64,000 bases of DNA from Diploptera punctata (taxonomy: Eukaryota > Arthropoda > Insecta > Blattodea > Blaberidae), in assembly GCA_030220185.1 (NCBI GenBank), contig JASPKZ010008351.1, positions 1,116,001 through 1,180,000 on the forward strand, read 5' to 3'. Positions 23,776-33,477 of the stretch are shown piece by piece. How positions within the stretch are numbered: the first letter of the stretch is position 1; each line of letters begins with the position of its first letter. A program made the position numbers and the translations under genes. The notes below the pieces were generated by a model, which was given only the letters and a program-made list of their open reading frames with translations, ran no database searches and was not told the origin of the DNA.

Positions 23776-24360
23776 TAGACTTATTTAACTCATGCCCCAA
23801 ATGGTATTCAATGACCAGTCACGTTTCAATGAATTTTGTTTTACAACCAATGACAGTCGTATTTCACCTCGCTCTTTATCAGCTCCTGCTTTTGTGATAA
23901 ATAAAGCTCCTCCTTTTTTTAATATACTGAACGGTTCAGAGCATTATTTTTCTCCAACAAATACATTGAATATAGCAAATAATGAACAGATTATTTGATT
24001 TTACTGAGTTGTTTACAAAGAAAATTAATTAATAACCTATAATGTTGATTATAATATACAGATTGATGTGTTTCAATATTTCTCCGCTAGGGTGCATTCT
24101 TACAATATTGCGATCCTATTTGGCAATAAATAATATGATCAAGTTGCAGTGAATATACATAACCTCACATTTCTGATTTGTTTTCAAACATCGCCGTTTA
24201 CATTAAATATATAAATATTTTAAAATACCGGTAACTATATTTAAATAATGACTTTTGAGCAAACAGCCTAATTTTATTCGTTAAATAGTCGTAACAAATG
24301 CCACTCTTGATTTCCAAATCCTCTAGATAAATTGTATATCATTCGTGGCATTACTTATGT
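23776..24360 (+). repeat. Repeat H, copy 5
   Basis: Starts ATTTAACTCATGCCCC and ends in the family hairpin (CCACTCTTGATTTCC ... ATCATTCGTGGCATTACTTATG). An internal deletion makes it ~585 bp. Confidence 0.85.
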
Positions 24361-24848
24361 TAAATTCTACAAATAACAAGTTTACGAATATATTCATGAA
24401 AGTGCTGAATGTGTTCTAAAAAATTATAGAAGAAAATCTTATAAAAGGCGTTTCACTGAAGTATAACATGGGTTTTCGACATTTTTCTATTTACGTCGGT
24501 GTATACTAATTTTTCAAAAAACAATTGACATTTTAAATATATCTTCTTTTTTTATATTTTCCGATTTATGTAGTGTGAAATGAAAATAAAGATTTAAAAA
24601 AAAACCAGAGCAAATCTTCCAAAATCATTGATAGTAAATATATCCCAAATTAATCTTATATCAAGGGCAACAAAACCACTGTTGTCCGGTGTAATTTGTT
24701 CACTTTTTACTTCCGCGATAGTTGAGATATCTACAACTGAAAATATATTTAATGTCTGACACATTAGCACAAAATTATATATTTATTCATAACTGCCCAT
24801 ATAGCATAAGATTATCTATTTATTCAGGACTGAAGCACTGGGGATCCA

Positions 24849-24889
<41 letters not shown>

Positions 24890-25014
24890 TACATCCTTTA
24901 ACATATTCCTTTGTATGTACTTTTCATGCCTCAGTCACATTGGTCATAATAACCTCCTAAGCGAGGATTTTCAATTCTGGATATTTTTATTTATTTATTT
25001 TTTTTATCACATGG
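24361..25014. other. AT-rich non-coding stretch with (TA)n
   Basis: A pure (TA)n run lies at 24851-24885. No coding sequence is supported. Confidence 0.5.
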
Positions 25015-25130
25015 AGGGCCTGCGGGATCTGTTCAATACCGGGGACTCTCCTGCGGGAAAAATATTCTCCATTCTTTCATACATACATTCATACTAAACA
25101 AGGAAAATATTATATGGCTAATTATGATGG

Positions 25131-25445
25131 GTCCACCACTGTGGTCTTGAGGTAGCGTGCTGCCTTGTCACGCAGCGGGCCCCGGTTCGATATCCAGTCG
25201 ATGCAGTTTTTCTGGGTGAGGTTTTTATCGGGGTTTTTCCTCACCTGTAAGGCAAATATCAGGAAAACTTTAAGGCCAAAACGGTCCCCGAAATCATATG
25301 GCCATCATCATCATCATTCACCGGTGTGGAAAGCAACGGGAAGCTACCACACCTACAATTCCCTAGTAAAGCTGCAAGCATATCATGAAAATGCTGTGAT
25401 TGCAGCGAAGGACCTGCCCTCGGGCAGAATTACTATGGATGGAAT
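25131..25445 (+). mobile_element. SINE-C1, full length
   Basis: tRNA-like head CCACCACTGTGGTCTTGAGG, GTAGCGTGCTGCCTTGTCAC, CCCCGGTTCGATATCCAG; body with TTTTTCTGGGTGAGG and CCTCACCTGTAAGGC; type 1 tail ending AGAATTACTATGGATGGA. It directly precedes an opposite-strand SINE-C piece. A stretch at 25015-25100 just upstream resembles the type 3 tail. Confidence 0.85.
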
Positions 25446-25580
25446 TATGATGGCCAGATAGTATTCGGGACTATATGGGTCATAAAGTTTCCTGAATATG
25501 CCTTACACGTGATGAGAACTCCCGAAAAAAACCTTTCTCAGGAAACCTGTTCCGACCGGAGATAGAACCCGGGTCTTTGC
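25446..25580 (-). mobile_element. SINE-C head and body fragment, minus strand
   Basis: Reading the minus strand: ACCCGGGTTCTATCTCCGG (B box), then the body with TTTTTTTCGGGAGTTCTCAT and the inverse of CAGGAAACCTGTTCCG. It sits tail-to-tail with the SINE-C1 at 25131-25445. Confidence 0.7.
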
Positions 25581-26366
25581 GTAACTTACTTATGTTTACT
25601 CATATCACTTAGATCAAAATGTAAATAAACACACGTACACTCTCTAGGTGTATTAACTGTAAAATTAACCGGGCAAATGCCAAATCAGAATAGCAAACAA
25701 AGCATACAACAAGTCACGCAGTCTAGTGCCACAGTATCCCGTCCTATAGCCTATCTCTTTCTCTCTCCATTTCACCTCACTCCATTGTGGTAGCTTTTTT
25801 TAAACAATTGCCTGGATTGATTTGGATCACGTTAAATATCCATCCCCAGAGTATTGCTGTACCGAATATTGACAAGCTTGCTTTACGCTTATTGAGTTAT
25901 CGCACATGGCTCAGGAGAGCATGTTTATCGTGTTAATTTACGCATATGAAAACAATACAACACTTGCATTGCGTTACACTTTAGAAAAAGAAAAGTTATG
26001 TGATACTTCAAAATATTTTGTAATACATGGGGGAAAATATACATGTCTATTCACCCTAGAGTTCATTCCATTTGAGTATTTTTCTGGACGTAGGTCGATA
26101 TAAACAAAAATCAATATAGGAATAGTAAGAAAGCTTTCGTGACGACAGAGCCACATTAGGACCAGCAGCATCAACCATCATACTGGATGTTGTAACGAAG
26201 AGTGACCTGCTGAAGATGGAACGGATGTTCTGAAAGGCCTACAGGCATAAAGATTACATATTTTATAAGTTGAGTACGACGGATTTTACCTAAGAAGGGG
26301 TATTTTAACTTATTTTATTTTATGACTCTCCACCTCAACGGTTTTAACAACGAATTTGATTAGTAT

Positions 26367-26371
<5 letters not shown>
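25581..26371. other. Non-coding stretch
   Basis: No supported gene or named repeat. Confidence 0.4.

Positions 26372-26404
<33 letters not shown>
26372..26404. repeat. (AAT)n microsatellite
   Basis: About 11 units of a trinucleotide, directly abutting the 3' end of a LINE-A fragment. Confidence 0.95.
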
Positions 26405-26409
<5 letters not shown>

Positions 26410-26522
26410 CTCACTGGCGCTATCGAACCCGTAGGTTCATGGCCGCGCGGACATAAGCTCTCCATACATCCCTATCCTGAGCTAATGCTTTCCAATCATT
26501 CCCTGTATAATCTACTTCCCTC

Positions 26523-26524
<2 letters not shown>
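26405..26524 (-). pseudogene. LINE-A extreme 3' end between microsatellites
   Basis: Only ~120 bp of LINE-A remain, encoding on the minus strand REVDYTGNDWKALAQDRDVW and YVRAAMNLRVR plus the terminus. It is bounded on both sides by AAT repeats. Confidence 0.8.
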
Positions 26525-26589
<65 letters not shown>

Positions 26590-26590
26590 C
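26525..26590. repeat. (AAT)n microsatellite
   Basis: About 20 trinucleotide units. On the minus strand they give a tyrosine run, which is an artefact. Confidence 0.95.
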
Positions 26591-26825
26591 GTTGGGGTCA
26601 GGATTTTTAAACTGACCCAAACCCTCTGGCGGCACTATGGTTCTGGGGTCGACTCAACCTCTAACGGAAATGAGTACCAGACGCTTGTTCTGGGGGTAAA
26701 GGCGGCCGTCACGCAGGGCTGACAAATCGGCTGACATAAAGTGCCGATTGTCTAGAAAAAGTGGGAGCCTTAACCTCCTACTACCCCAAGGGCCTCCGGG
26801 CCTGTTGTGGGATCACTTTACTTTA
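26591..26825 (+). mobile_element. SINE-B, 5'-truncated
   Basis: Starts at GTTGGGGTCAGGATTTTTAA, after the tRNA-like head, and runs to TGTGGGATCACTTTA. A further AAT run follows at 26826-26840. Confidence 0.85.
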
Positions 26826-26889
26826 ATAATAATAATAATACCATTCCATTAACTCATTTTAATCTCTCACATTTAAACATTCCACACGC

Positions 26890-27229
26890 CATCCGGACCT
26901 TACTGTGATACAACCTGTCGGGAAAGAGATTTTTAAACTATGGATCACATACATAGGATATGGAGGGCTTCCGTAAGGGCCTCCTACGACACAAGACAAC
27001 GTTAGAATGAAACACCATTCACACACACATGGCGAATAAGAGAATGATATAATTACGATAGTAAGATGATGTTCGGGGACCGGTTAGGCCTTAGAGTTTC
27101 CTGACATTTGTCAGACAAGTGAGGAAAATTCCCGTAAAAATCCGTCACCCAGGAAACTTGTCCCGACTGCGGATCGAACTCGGGACAGCTGCGTATGAGG
27201 CAGCGACGCTACTCGAGACAACAGAGGTG

Positions 27230-27232
<3 letters not shown>
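26890..27232 (-). mobile_element. SINE-C3, minus strand
   Basis: The minus strand has the SINE-C head (inverse of GCGGATCGAACTCGGGAC) and body (inverse of GTTCGGGGACCGGTTAGG). The type 3 tail contains the inverse of GGGAAAGAGATTTTTAAAC and of GGGCCTCCTACGACACAAG. It aligns along its whole length with 23258-23624. Confidence 0.7.

Positions 27233-27263
<31 letters not shown>
27233..27263. repeat. (AAT)n microsatellite
   Basis: About 10 units, immediately before repeat H copy 6. Confidence 0.95.
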
Positions 27264-27265
<2 letters not shown>

Positions 27266-27827
27266 CTATTTAACTATTGCCCCAAATGGGAGTCAATGAC
27301 CATTCACATTTCAATGATTTTTTATTTACAACCAATCACACTCGTGTTTCGACTAGAATTTACCAACTAAAGTTTATCATAATAAAGAAAGCACCTCCTT
27401 TTTTTAACATTCTGAATAGGTCATAGCATTATTTTGCAGTGACTGACTCGGTAAGAAATACGGCTACCAGATTGTATATATAGTGCATCAATGTCAACAC
27501 GTAGCGCATGCGGGAGTTGATATAAAAACATTTGTAGCAATTGATTATACCACCAAAAAAAGAAACCACTGTTTGCACTTTCTTAAATGTAATTTTTCCC
27601 AGGTTATAACATTCCAGAAAAATATAATTGTCATAGGACATCAGAAATGAATTACTATACAGTTTGATGTGTTTTATTTTTTCTCCACTAGAGTCCATTC
27701 TTACAATATTGCGTTCATTTGGCAATAAATAATATGATCTGGTTACAGTGACGAACAAAAGAAGCAAATGAAGCGTACCAATCCTTTCTCATTTGTTTTT
27801 AAGCATCGCCGTTTACATTAAATATAT
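27264..27827 (+). repeat. Repeat H copy 6, 5' part
   Basis: Starts GACTATTTAACTATTGCCCC and proceeds through the family body. It is interrupted by a minus-strand SINE-A at 27828 and resumes at 28237. Confidence 0.85.
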
Positions 27828-28236
27828 TTTGTATTGCATTGTAAGCCTGTGTTTTCCCTTTACAGAGATTTAGGCGCTTCCCCCTACAGGGAAGAATTTG
27901 AACCATGCTAATTTAGTTACACTTGTTTTCGTATAGATATCATTTTGAGTGGTACGTGGTCAGCGTTCCGCCTCATACTGTCATCTAGGAAACCAAGGTA
28001 GTACTAGGACGGGAGAATTCGGTAAATTTTGCTTAGAGGCCTTTTCATTCAGGCTTAAGGATTTTTTACGAGCCTGAAAATCTTCAGACTCGGGGCGCAC
28101 GGCTTAAAGTCCCTCTCAGAGGACTTGCTCCTTGGATTTTTCCGTCCTAAAAAAGCCATCGACCCCGGCCGGGTTTGAACCCGCGACCCTTGGTACCAGA
28201 GGCAAGGAGCATAACCACTAGTCCACCGCGGCAGAC
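27828..28236 (-). mobile_element. SINE-A inserted in repeat H
   Basis: A full SINE-A on the minus strand with its head at the right end. TACATTAAATATAT occurs at 27814-27827 and 28237-28250, an exact 14-bp target-site duplication derived from repeat H. Confidence 0.9.
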
Positions 28237-28414
28237 TACATTAAATATATAAATATTTTAAAATAACTATATTTAAATAATGATTTGTGAGTAAACAGCT
28301 TAATTTTATTCGTTAAATAGTCCTAACAAATGCCACTCTTGATTTCCAAATTCTCTAGATAAATTCACGACTCACTTCGTGATAATTTGGAAATCACTCA
28401 TGGCATTACTTATG
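28237..28414 (+). repeat. Repeat H copy 6, 3' part with hairpin
   Basis: Contains GTTAAATAGTCCTAACAAAT and the terminal hairpin. The hairpin loop is enlarged by about 20 bp (CACGACTCACTTCGTGATAA) relative to other copies. Confidence 0.8.
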
Positions 28415-28699
28415 GTAAATCCACAAACTACAGAACATTTTTCTATTTAGTTCAAATGAACGCTGACACAGATTGCTCGTCACTAATTTTTACGCTCTAC
28501 ATCTAACGACTGATTAGTAAAGAAAGAAAACCAAATCGCGGAGAGATAATTGAGGAAATAGAGTTCGCAATATTTGCGCTCTATAGAGCGCATGTCTGGA
28601 ATCGATGGCTTTCATTGATGGCTTGACAAGCTTCCATTAAAATATCCAGTTACGGGGTCTTACGATCGCGCTGATCTTGGATTGAACCCGCTACAGACA
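28415..28699. other. Non-coding stretch
   Basis: No supported feature. Confidence 0.4.
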
Positions 28700-28940
28700 T
28701 TAGGAGGCCCTTGGAGTAGTAGGAGGTTAAGGCTCCCACTTTTTTTGACAATCGGCACTTGATGTCAGCCGGGTTGGCAGCCCCGCGTGTCGGCCGCCTT
28801 TACACCCAAAACAAACGACTGGTACTCATTTCCGTCAGAGGATGAGTCGACCCCAGGACCATAGTGCCGCCGAAAGGTTTGGGTCAATTTAAAAATCCTG
28901 ACCCCACGGGATTCGAACCCTCGAACTTCCGGCTTGTAAC
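28700..28940 (-). mobile_element. SINE-B, minus strand, head truncated
   Basis: Minus-strand SINE-B body (inverse of TGAGTCGACCCCAGGACCAT) reaching into the B-box region (inverse of GATTCGAACCCTCGAACTTC). It stops at about 28940, before the start of the tRNA-like head. Confidence 0.85.
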
Positions 28941-29099
28941 TTTCGTTTATATTCCGACAATTACAGAAGTCTTAATTTAGAGAAGTGTGGTTATAGTGGA
29001 TGCACCGAGATTGATGGTCGTCAATTTTAACAGATACCACGAGTTTGTAAGTTACCTATCAGTATAAAAAATAAGGAAACAAAACATTTATTTTATTCT

Positions 29100-29751
29100 T
29101 CTTCGGCTTTCCCCCACTTATAGGTTTGCAGTCTTTAGTTTCCATTTATTTCTATCATTCCAATCTCGTTCTTCCGAATTGCTATCATCCATTATAGTTC
29201 TGACTTAGGTTTTCCATTTCCATATTGGTCTGCCATGTATGTTTCTTCCAGGGGGTGACCATTGGTATATATTTTTGGCCATCTTTCATATCCCATTCTT
29301 TGTACATGGCCATACCATTTAAGCGTTTGATTTTCAATCCTCTTTAACAACATCCATTTCTCTCCAAAGGAATTCATTTCTTATTTTATCCTTGTCTTGT
29401 TTTTTGGAGGTTTCTTCTAAGATAGTCAAATTCAACTGTTCTAATTTTATTATTTTGTAATTCCGTCAAAGACCAAGTTTCACTTCCATATGACAAAATA
29501 TTCTGTATTATGCTCTTATAAATTTTCATTCTAGTTTCCTTTGTAAGATTTTTGTTCCAAATTATTCCATGTAATGTCTTAGTTGCATTATTTACCATTG
29601 GCAATTTTAGTTTGTACATCACTTTCACAGGTACCTAAACCTATAATTATTGACCCAAGATATTTAAAATTTTAACATTTTTGTTTATTTTCCCTGTTAC
29701 AACTATGAGGTCATTCACATCCTTTCCCAAACACATATATTCTGTTTTCTG
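29100..29751 (-). pseudogene. LINE-C fragment: end of RT to C-terminus
   Basis: In three frames the minus strand gives TEYMCLGKDVNDLIVV, KVMYKLKLPMVNNATKTLHG, KIYKSIIQNILSYGSETWSL, EFDYLRRNLQK, then LKWYGHVQRMGYERWPK. This is the stretch from the end of the reverse transcriptase into the GHV-x-RM domain of an RTE-like LINE. Frames break near 29640 and 29386. The upstream end abuts a SINE-C2. Confidence 0.7.
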
Positions 29752-30131
29752 TGCCACCGCTGTGGTCTCGTGGTAGCGTGCTGCCTTGTTACGCAGCAGG
29801 CCCGGGTTCGATCCCCGGTCGGGACAGTTTTTCTGGGTGAGGTTTTTATCGGGGTTTTTCCTCACCTGTAAGACAAATGTCAGGAAAACTTTAAGGCCCA
29901 AACGGTCACCGAAATCATATGGCCATCGCAATCATCATCATTCATATTCATCTTAGGTTAAGTTTAGGATTAGGGACTCTCCTGGCGCATCATCATCATT
30001 CATCATATCATCGGGGCAACGTAACCCCGCCTTCCAGGCGCCCCAACCTCAGAAGTGGGTTACAAATACGCCATGCCAGGAGAGAAACAAGGAATGTCGA
30101 AAAGACAAACCTGGGGCATTTGAAAAAAAAA
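29752..30131 (+). mobile_element. SINE-C2, full length
   Basis: Complete head (CCACCGCTGTGGTCTCGTGG, GCGTGCTGCCTTGTTACG, CCCGGGTTCGATCCCCGG), body, and the type 2 tail (AGGTTAAGTTTAGGATTAGG, CTCTCCTGGCGCATC, CAACGTAACCCCGCC), ending GGGCATTTGAAAAAAAAA. This is the best reference copy of the C2 form in the window. Confidence 0.9.
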
Positions 30132-30885
30132 ATAGTCCTCATTTCTAATGTTTTTTAAGGTTTATTATTACGCCAAACTTAAAAGTATATTACTCTGACC
30201 AGTGGTGCTCTATTTGTAGCTACTCAAGTTTGACTACTCTACATTCTTTACTCACTTGACCAAATTATTGGTACACTGTATACGTACTATTTGCCGTCGA
30301 ATGTTCGAGATTTCCTATATTTTAAAACGTTCACATAGCTGTCACATCCATTCATTCGGCAGATAACGAAAAATAGATCCAAATAACATTAAAATACGTA
30401 TTTATGGTTTGAAAATCGGTCACGCTCAGAAGAATCGATTTTGTATCGGTAGCTCCATGCCTCGATAAATTTTGATGCAATCAGTCGGTCATTACCTCCT
30501 ACACCGCGAAACAGGTTATTCCAGATTGAGTTCAGATCTCTCTGCCGCCTATCATTCTGACACGTGAAATATCTGCACCGAGAATCTCACAGGATTTATT
30601 CACGTACAGATAGCATATGTCAGTGTTCCTAATTTTGTAATCCAGTACACTGCAAGTTGTATTACAGATCCTCCTAGAACAACGTGTATGCATTCATACC
30701 ACAGCGGTCTTGAAGCGCGGCTTACTTCTGCTACGTAGTTCCGTACCGCTTCTCAAAACAGTCCTGCATTGCAGATATTGATCATCTTCAGAATGTAACC
30801 TAGGTAAGGGAGAAGTTGTTACAGCGGTACTGTAGTCTAAAGCAGATTGAGGGATAGGAATAAGTATAATATGTACATTAATATC
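30132..30885. other. Non-coding stretch
   Basis: No supported gene or named repeat. Confidence 0.4.
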
Positions 30886-30972
30886 TTTCTATCTACGATT
30901 TTATTATTCATTTAACACTTCTCACTGAAGGATAAATTATATTTGAAGAGAAAAATTTTCGCCTAGACCGAG
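30886..30972 (-). repeat. Inverted partial copy of the 302-bp array unit
   Basis: This is the reverse complement of unit positions around 31084-31170: TTCTATCTACGATTTTA, CACTTCTCACTGAAGGATAA, ATATTTGAAGAGAAAAATTT, TCGCCTAGACCGAGA. It lies directly before the direct repeats, so the array begins as a foldback. Confidence 0.85.
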
Positions 30973-31018
30973 AATTACAATGTATATAAGAGAAAAATTT
31001 GCGTCTAGATCGCAACTC

Positions 31019-31091
31019 GCCTCGGTAGCTCAGTTGGTAGAACACTTGGCCCGGAAAGCCAAGAGTCCCGGGTTCGAGTCTCGGTCTAGGC
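31019..31091 (+). tRNA. tRNA-like sequence, array unit 1
   Basis: A 73-nt cloverleaf-like sequence. The D arm GCTC/GAAC (GAGC in unit 2), T arm CCGGG-TTCGAGT-CTCGG and acceptor GCCTCGG/TCTAGGC pair reasonably. The anticodon arm TTGGC-CCGGAAA-GCCAA leaves a loop without the usual U at position 33 (C instead). A literal anticodon would be GGA, but there is no serine-type long variable arm. I read it as a tRNA-derived pseudogene or SINE head, not a working tRNA. Confidence 0.5.
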
Positions 31092-31320
31092 TAAAATGTT
31101 TCTCTTCAAATATAATTTATCCTTCAGTGAGAAGTGTTAAATCAATAATAAAATCGTCAATAGAAGCCCTACTGGCTTTATAAAGTAGTGTTAAATTCCC
31201 AATAAATGTCTTCTTAACTAAGAAGCCGCCATTTGCAAAGTAGAAGCTACGGTTTCAAGCATTTGGCGCAAAGGAATTACAATGTATATAAGAGAAAAAT
31301 TTGCGTCTAGATCGCAACTC

Positions 31321-31393
31321 GCCTCGGTAGCTCAGTTGGTAGAGCACTTGGCCCGGAAAGCCAAGGGTCCCGGATTCGAGTCTCGGTCTATGC
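31321..31393 (+). tRNA. tRNA-like sequence, array unit 2
   Basis: Same as unit 1 but with intact D-arm pairing (GCTC/GAGC). There is a change near the acceptor 3' end (CTATGC against CTAGGC). A and B boxes (TAGCTCAGTTGG, GGATTCGAGTC) are present, so Pol III recognition is plausible. The C at anticodon-loop position 33 argues against a functional tRNA. Confidence 0.5.
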
Positions 31394-31623
31394 GAAAATT
31401 TTTCTCTTCAAATATAATTTATCCTTCAGTGAGAAGTGTTAAATCAATAATAAAATCGTCAATAGAAGCCCTACTGGCTTTATAAAGTAGTGTTAAATTG
31501 CCAATAAATGTCTTCTTAACTAAGAAGCCGCCATTTGCAAAGATAGAAGCTATGGTTTCAAGCATTTGGCACGAGGGAATTACAATGTATATAAGAGAAA
31601 AATTTGCGTCTAGATCGCAACTC

Positions 31624-31684
31624 GCCTCGGTAGAGCACTTGGCCCGGAAAGCCAAGGGTCCCGGGTTCGAGTCTCGGTCTAGGC
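31624..31684 (+). pseudogene. tRNA-like sequence, array unit 3, D-arm deleted
   Basis: The same sequence lacks ~12 nt of the D arm. GCCTCGGTAG runs straight into AGCACTTGGCCC, consistent with deletion between two GGTAG repeats. It cannot form a D arm. Confidence 0.7.
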
Positions 31685-31710
31685 GAAAATTTTTCTCTTC
31701 AAATATAATC

Positions 31711-32158
31711 TTTCTATCTATCTATCTTCGGGTTTTTACAGCTGCTGCCGCCTTCCCGTGCCAAACCTCCAAAGCCTACGGTCTTGGGCATCTTCGATGC
31801 TTAGCCCTCTAGCTTGCATTACTGTCTTCATGTTTTCCTTCCATGTCAACCTTGGTCTCCCTCTTTTCTTCTTTCTGTTCGGATGCCATTCATATAGTTG
31901 CCTCGGCCATCGCTCATCTTCCATTCTTAAGACATGTCCTAACCACTTTAATTCCTTCTCCTCAATTCTTTCAATTATGCTTTCTTCTGCTTCCATTATG
32001 TTTCTAATTTCCTTATTTGTGACATGTTCTAATTTAGACTTTCTGGCACTTCTGCGTAAATAATCCATTTCTAGAGCTATTAGTCTATTCTTGTAGTACT
32101 TATTGATTGTCCACACCTCATTAATATCTTTGCATACAAAATTACGACACTCTAACAC
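31711..32158 (-). pseudogene. LINE-C C-terminal fragment (long open frame)
   Basis: A 140-residue open frame (31736-32158) contains EMDYLRRSARKSKLEHVTNK, IEEKELKWLGHVLRMEDERW, KKRGRPRLTW, then EDAQDRRLWRFGTGRRQQL and a stop. It is the C-terminus of an RTE-like LINE with no internal stops. The 3' tail is (GATA)n-like (31709-31727). The reverse transcriptase is absent. Confidence 0.75.
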
Positions 32159-32159
32159 T

Positions 32160-32307
32160 GTAATTAAACCAGAGTGCCTCTATGGAGCAGAAACATTAAT
32201 TTTGAACAAAAAAATATATAGGCTATATCGAAAATATAGTGATAAAAGAATGCAAAATTATAAGAAAAGTTTTAGGTCCACAAGTCATAGGTGAAGCATT
32301 TAGACTC
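32160..32307 (+). pseudogene. Target LINE, first part (before nested insertion)
   Basis: Frames read CLYGAETLILNKK and then, in another frame, ENIVIKECKIIRKVLGPQV and GEAFRLRSKKE. This is the YG-x-E-T and following block of a LINE. It is interrupted at 32308-32323 and resumes at 32807. Confidence 0.65.
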
Positions 32308-32323
32308 AGAAGTAAAAAGGAAA
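32308..32323. repeat. Target-site duplication, left
   Basis: AGAAGTAAAAAGGAAA recurs exactly at 32791-32806, bracketing the inserted LINE. Confidence 0.9.
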
Positions 32324-32790
32324 ACAGCAATAATAAGACCAATCATATGTTATGGAGCTGAAACCCGGGTACTAAAAGAAGCAGATAAACTAAGACTATT
32401 AACGTTTGAGAGGAAAATATTTAGAAGAGTGCTAGGTCCAGTAAAGGAAAATGGAAATTGGAGGTTGAGAAGGAATGACAAATTATACCTCAAGAATAAT
32501 AAAGAAAATATAGTTAGTTTCATCAAATCCAAAAGATTACAATGGTTTGGACATACACTAAGAATGCCAAAGGGAAGATTGCCGAATGATATTTTGAATT
32601 GGAAGCCACAAGGAACAAGACCAAGGGGAAGACCCAAGGATCGATGGGAAAATGACGTAATTGAAGATTTGAGAGAGATGGGGATTTTTGATTTGAAATC
32701 CACTGCACAAGATAGGAAGAAGTGGCGTAAACTGGTTGAGAAGGCCAAGACATTCCACTGGAAGTCGTAGAGCCTGACGAAGAAAGAAGA
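32324..32790 (+). pseudogene. LINE C-terminal fragment inserted in another LINE
   Basis: Within the 159-residue frame at 32291-32770, motifs are IICYGAETRVLK, FERKIFRRVLGPVKENGNW, SKRLQWFGHTLRMPKGRLP, TRPRGRPKDRWENDVIEDL and TAQDRKKWRKLVEKAK, with a natural stop. The 3' tail is GAAGAAAGAAGA. It is 5'-truncated, has an exact 16-bp target duplication, and its frame is intact, so the insertion is relatively young. Its product lacks the reverse transcriptase and endonuclease. Confidence 0.85.
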
Positions 32791-32806
32791 AGAAGTAAAA
32801 AGGAAA

Positions 32807-33170
32807 TAAAAATATATACAGAAATTCATAGTGATATTAGAAAACAAGGTTAAAATTTTATGGCCATATTAAACGAATGAACTCAAATATGTTTACAAAA
32901 CAGATAATGGAATTCTACGAAAACAGAAGTAAAGCTCCAGTGGATACTATGAAGTGGATTGATGAAGTCAAAAAAGGACCTAAAATTGGTAGGAATTACT
33001 ATAAAGAAAATATCCCAAACAGAGATATATTTAGAATTAAGGTGAATAAGTGGCAAGTTGACCAAGAGGACAAACCGAAGAAAAAAACTGTAGCAACTTG
33101 GACAGATGATAGAAAACAAGCTCATAGCAAAAGAATGAAAGAAATTTGGGCTCAAAGGAAACGCCTCTAA
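32807..33170 (+). pseudogene. Target LINE, second part (C-terminus)
   Basis: Continues the target LINE with KFYGHIKRMNSNMFTKQIM, then KWIDEVKKGPKIGRN and KRMKEIWAQRKRL before a stop. A one-base frameshift lies near 32848-32860. It belongs to a different subfamily from the inserted element, since it lacks the GRP-x-x-RW block. Confidence 0.65.
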
Positions 33171-33477
33171 GTACTTTGCGTAGTCGTACATGGGCTCATT
33201 CGCAATCAAAAAAAAAAATTGTACCAATATTTTCTTACTGGAGTGTAGCTTATGTCAGTCGAGATATATTAACTAATTTAACATTTACAAGTCGCCATTA
33301 AGTCTCGCATATTGTTACCTTTTAGCCAAGCTGATACCTTGTCAGAATTAGTTGAATAGATAATTTATGAGCATGTGCTCAATTTTTTACCATAGGAGCA
33401 GAGTTAGTCTGCAGCGGAAATCAGAGTGCTTCTTCTTTAATTGTAATTTATATGTAATAAAAAAAATCACCAAATGC
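33171..33477. other. Non-coding stretch
   Basis: No supported feature. Confidence 0.4.

Larger units (their letters stand above)
30973..31710 (+). repeat. Tandem array of a 302-bp tRNA-like unit (2.4 copies)
   Basis: Units start AATTACAATGTATATAAGAG at 30973, 31275 and 31578 (periods 302 and 303). The third ends early at ~31710. Each unit carries a tRNA-like sequence flanked by short inverted arms, AGAGAAAAATTTGCGTCTAG and the near-inverse CTAGGCGAAAATTTTTCTCT. Copies are nearly identical, implying recent amplification or homogenisation. The array joins a LINE at 31711. Confidence 0.9.

Noticed and set aside
26420..26635. A tyrosine-run reading frame
   Set aside because: It is the (AAT)n microsatellite read on the minus strand, fused by chance to the LINE-A end and SINE-B.
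31019..31393. Functional tRNA genes in the 302-bp array
   Set aside because: The anticodon loop lacks the conserved U at position 33, the acceptor stem has mismatches, and one unit has lost its D arm; a working tRNA is unlikely though Pol III transcription is possible.
30973..31710. CRISPR-like array
   Set aside because: The repeating unit is 302 bp with near-identical sequence throughout and no short repeat/variable spacer structure; the genome is also clearly eukaryotic.
32350..33227. Several minus-strand frames of 66-165 residues
   Set aside because: They are antisense to LINE fragments on the plus strand and contain no motifs of their own.
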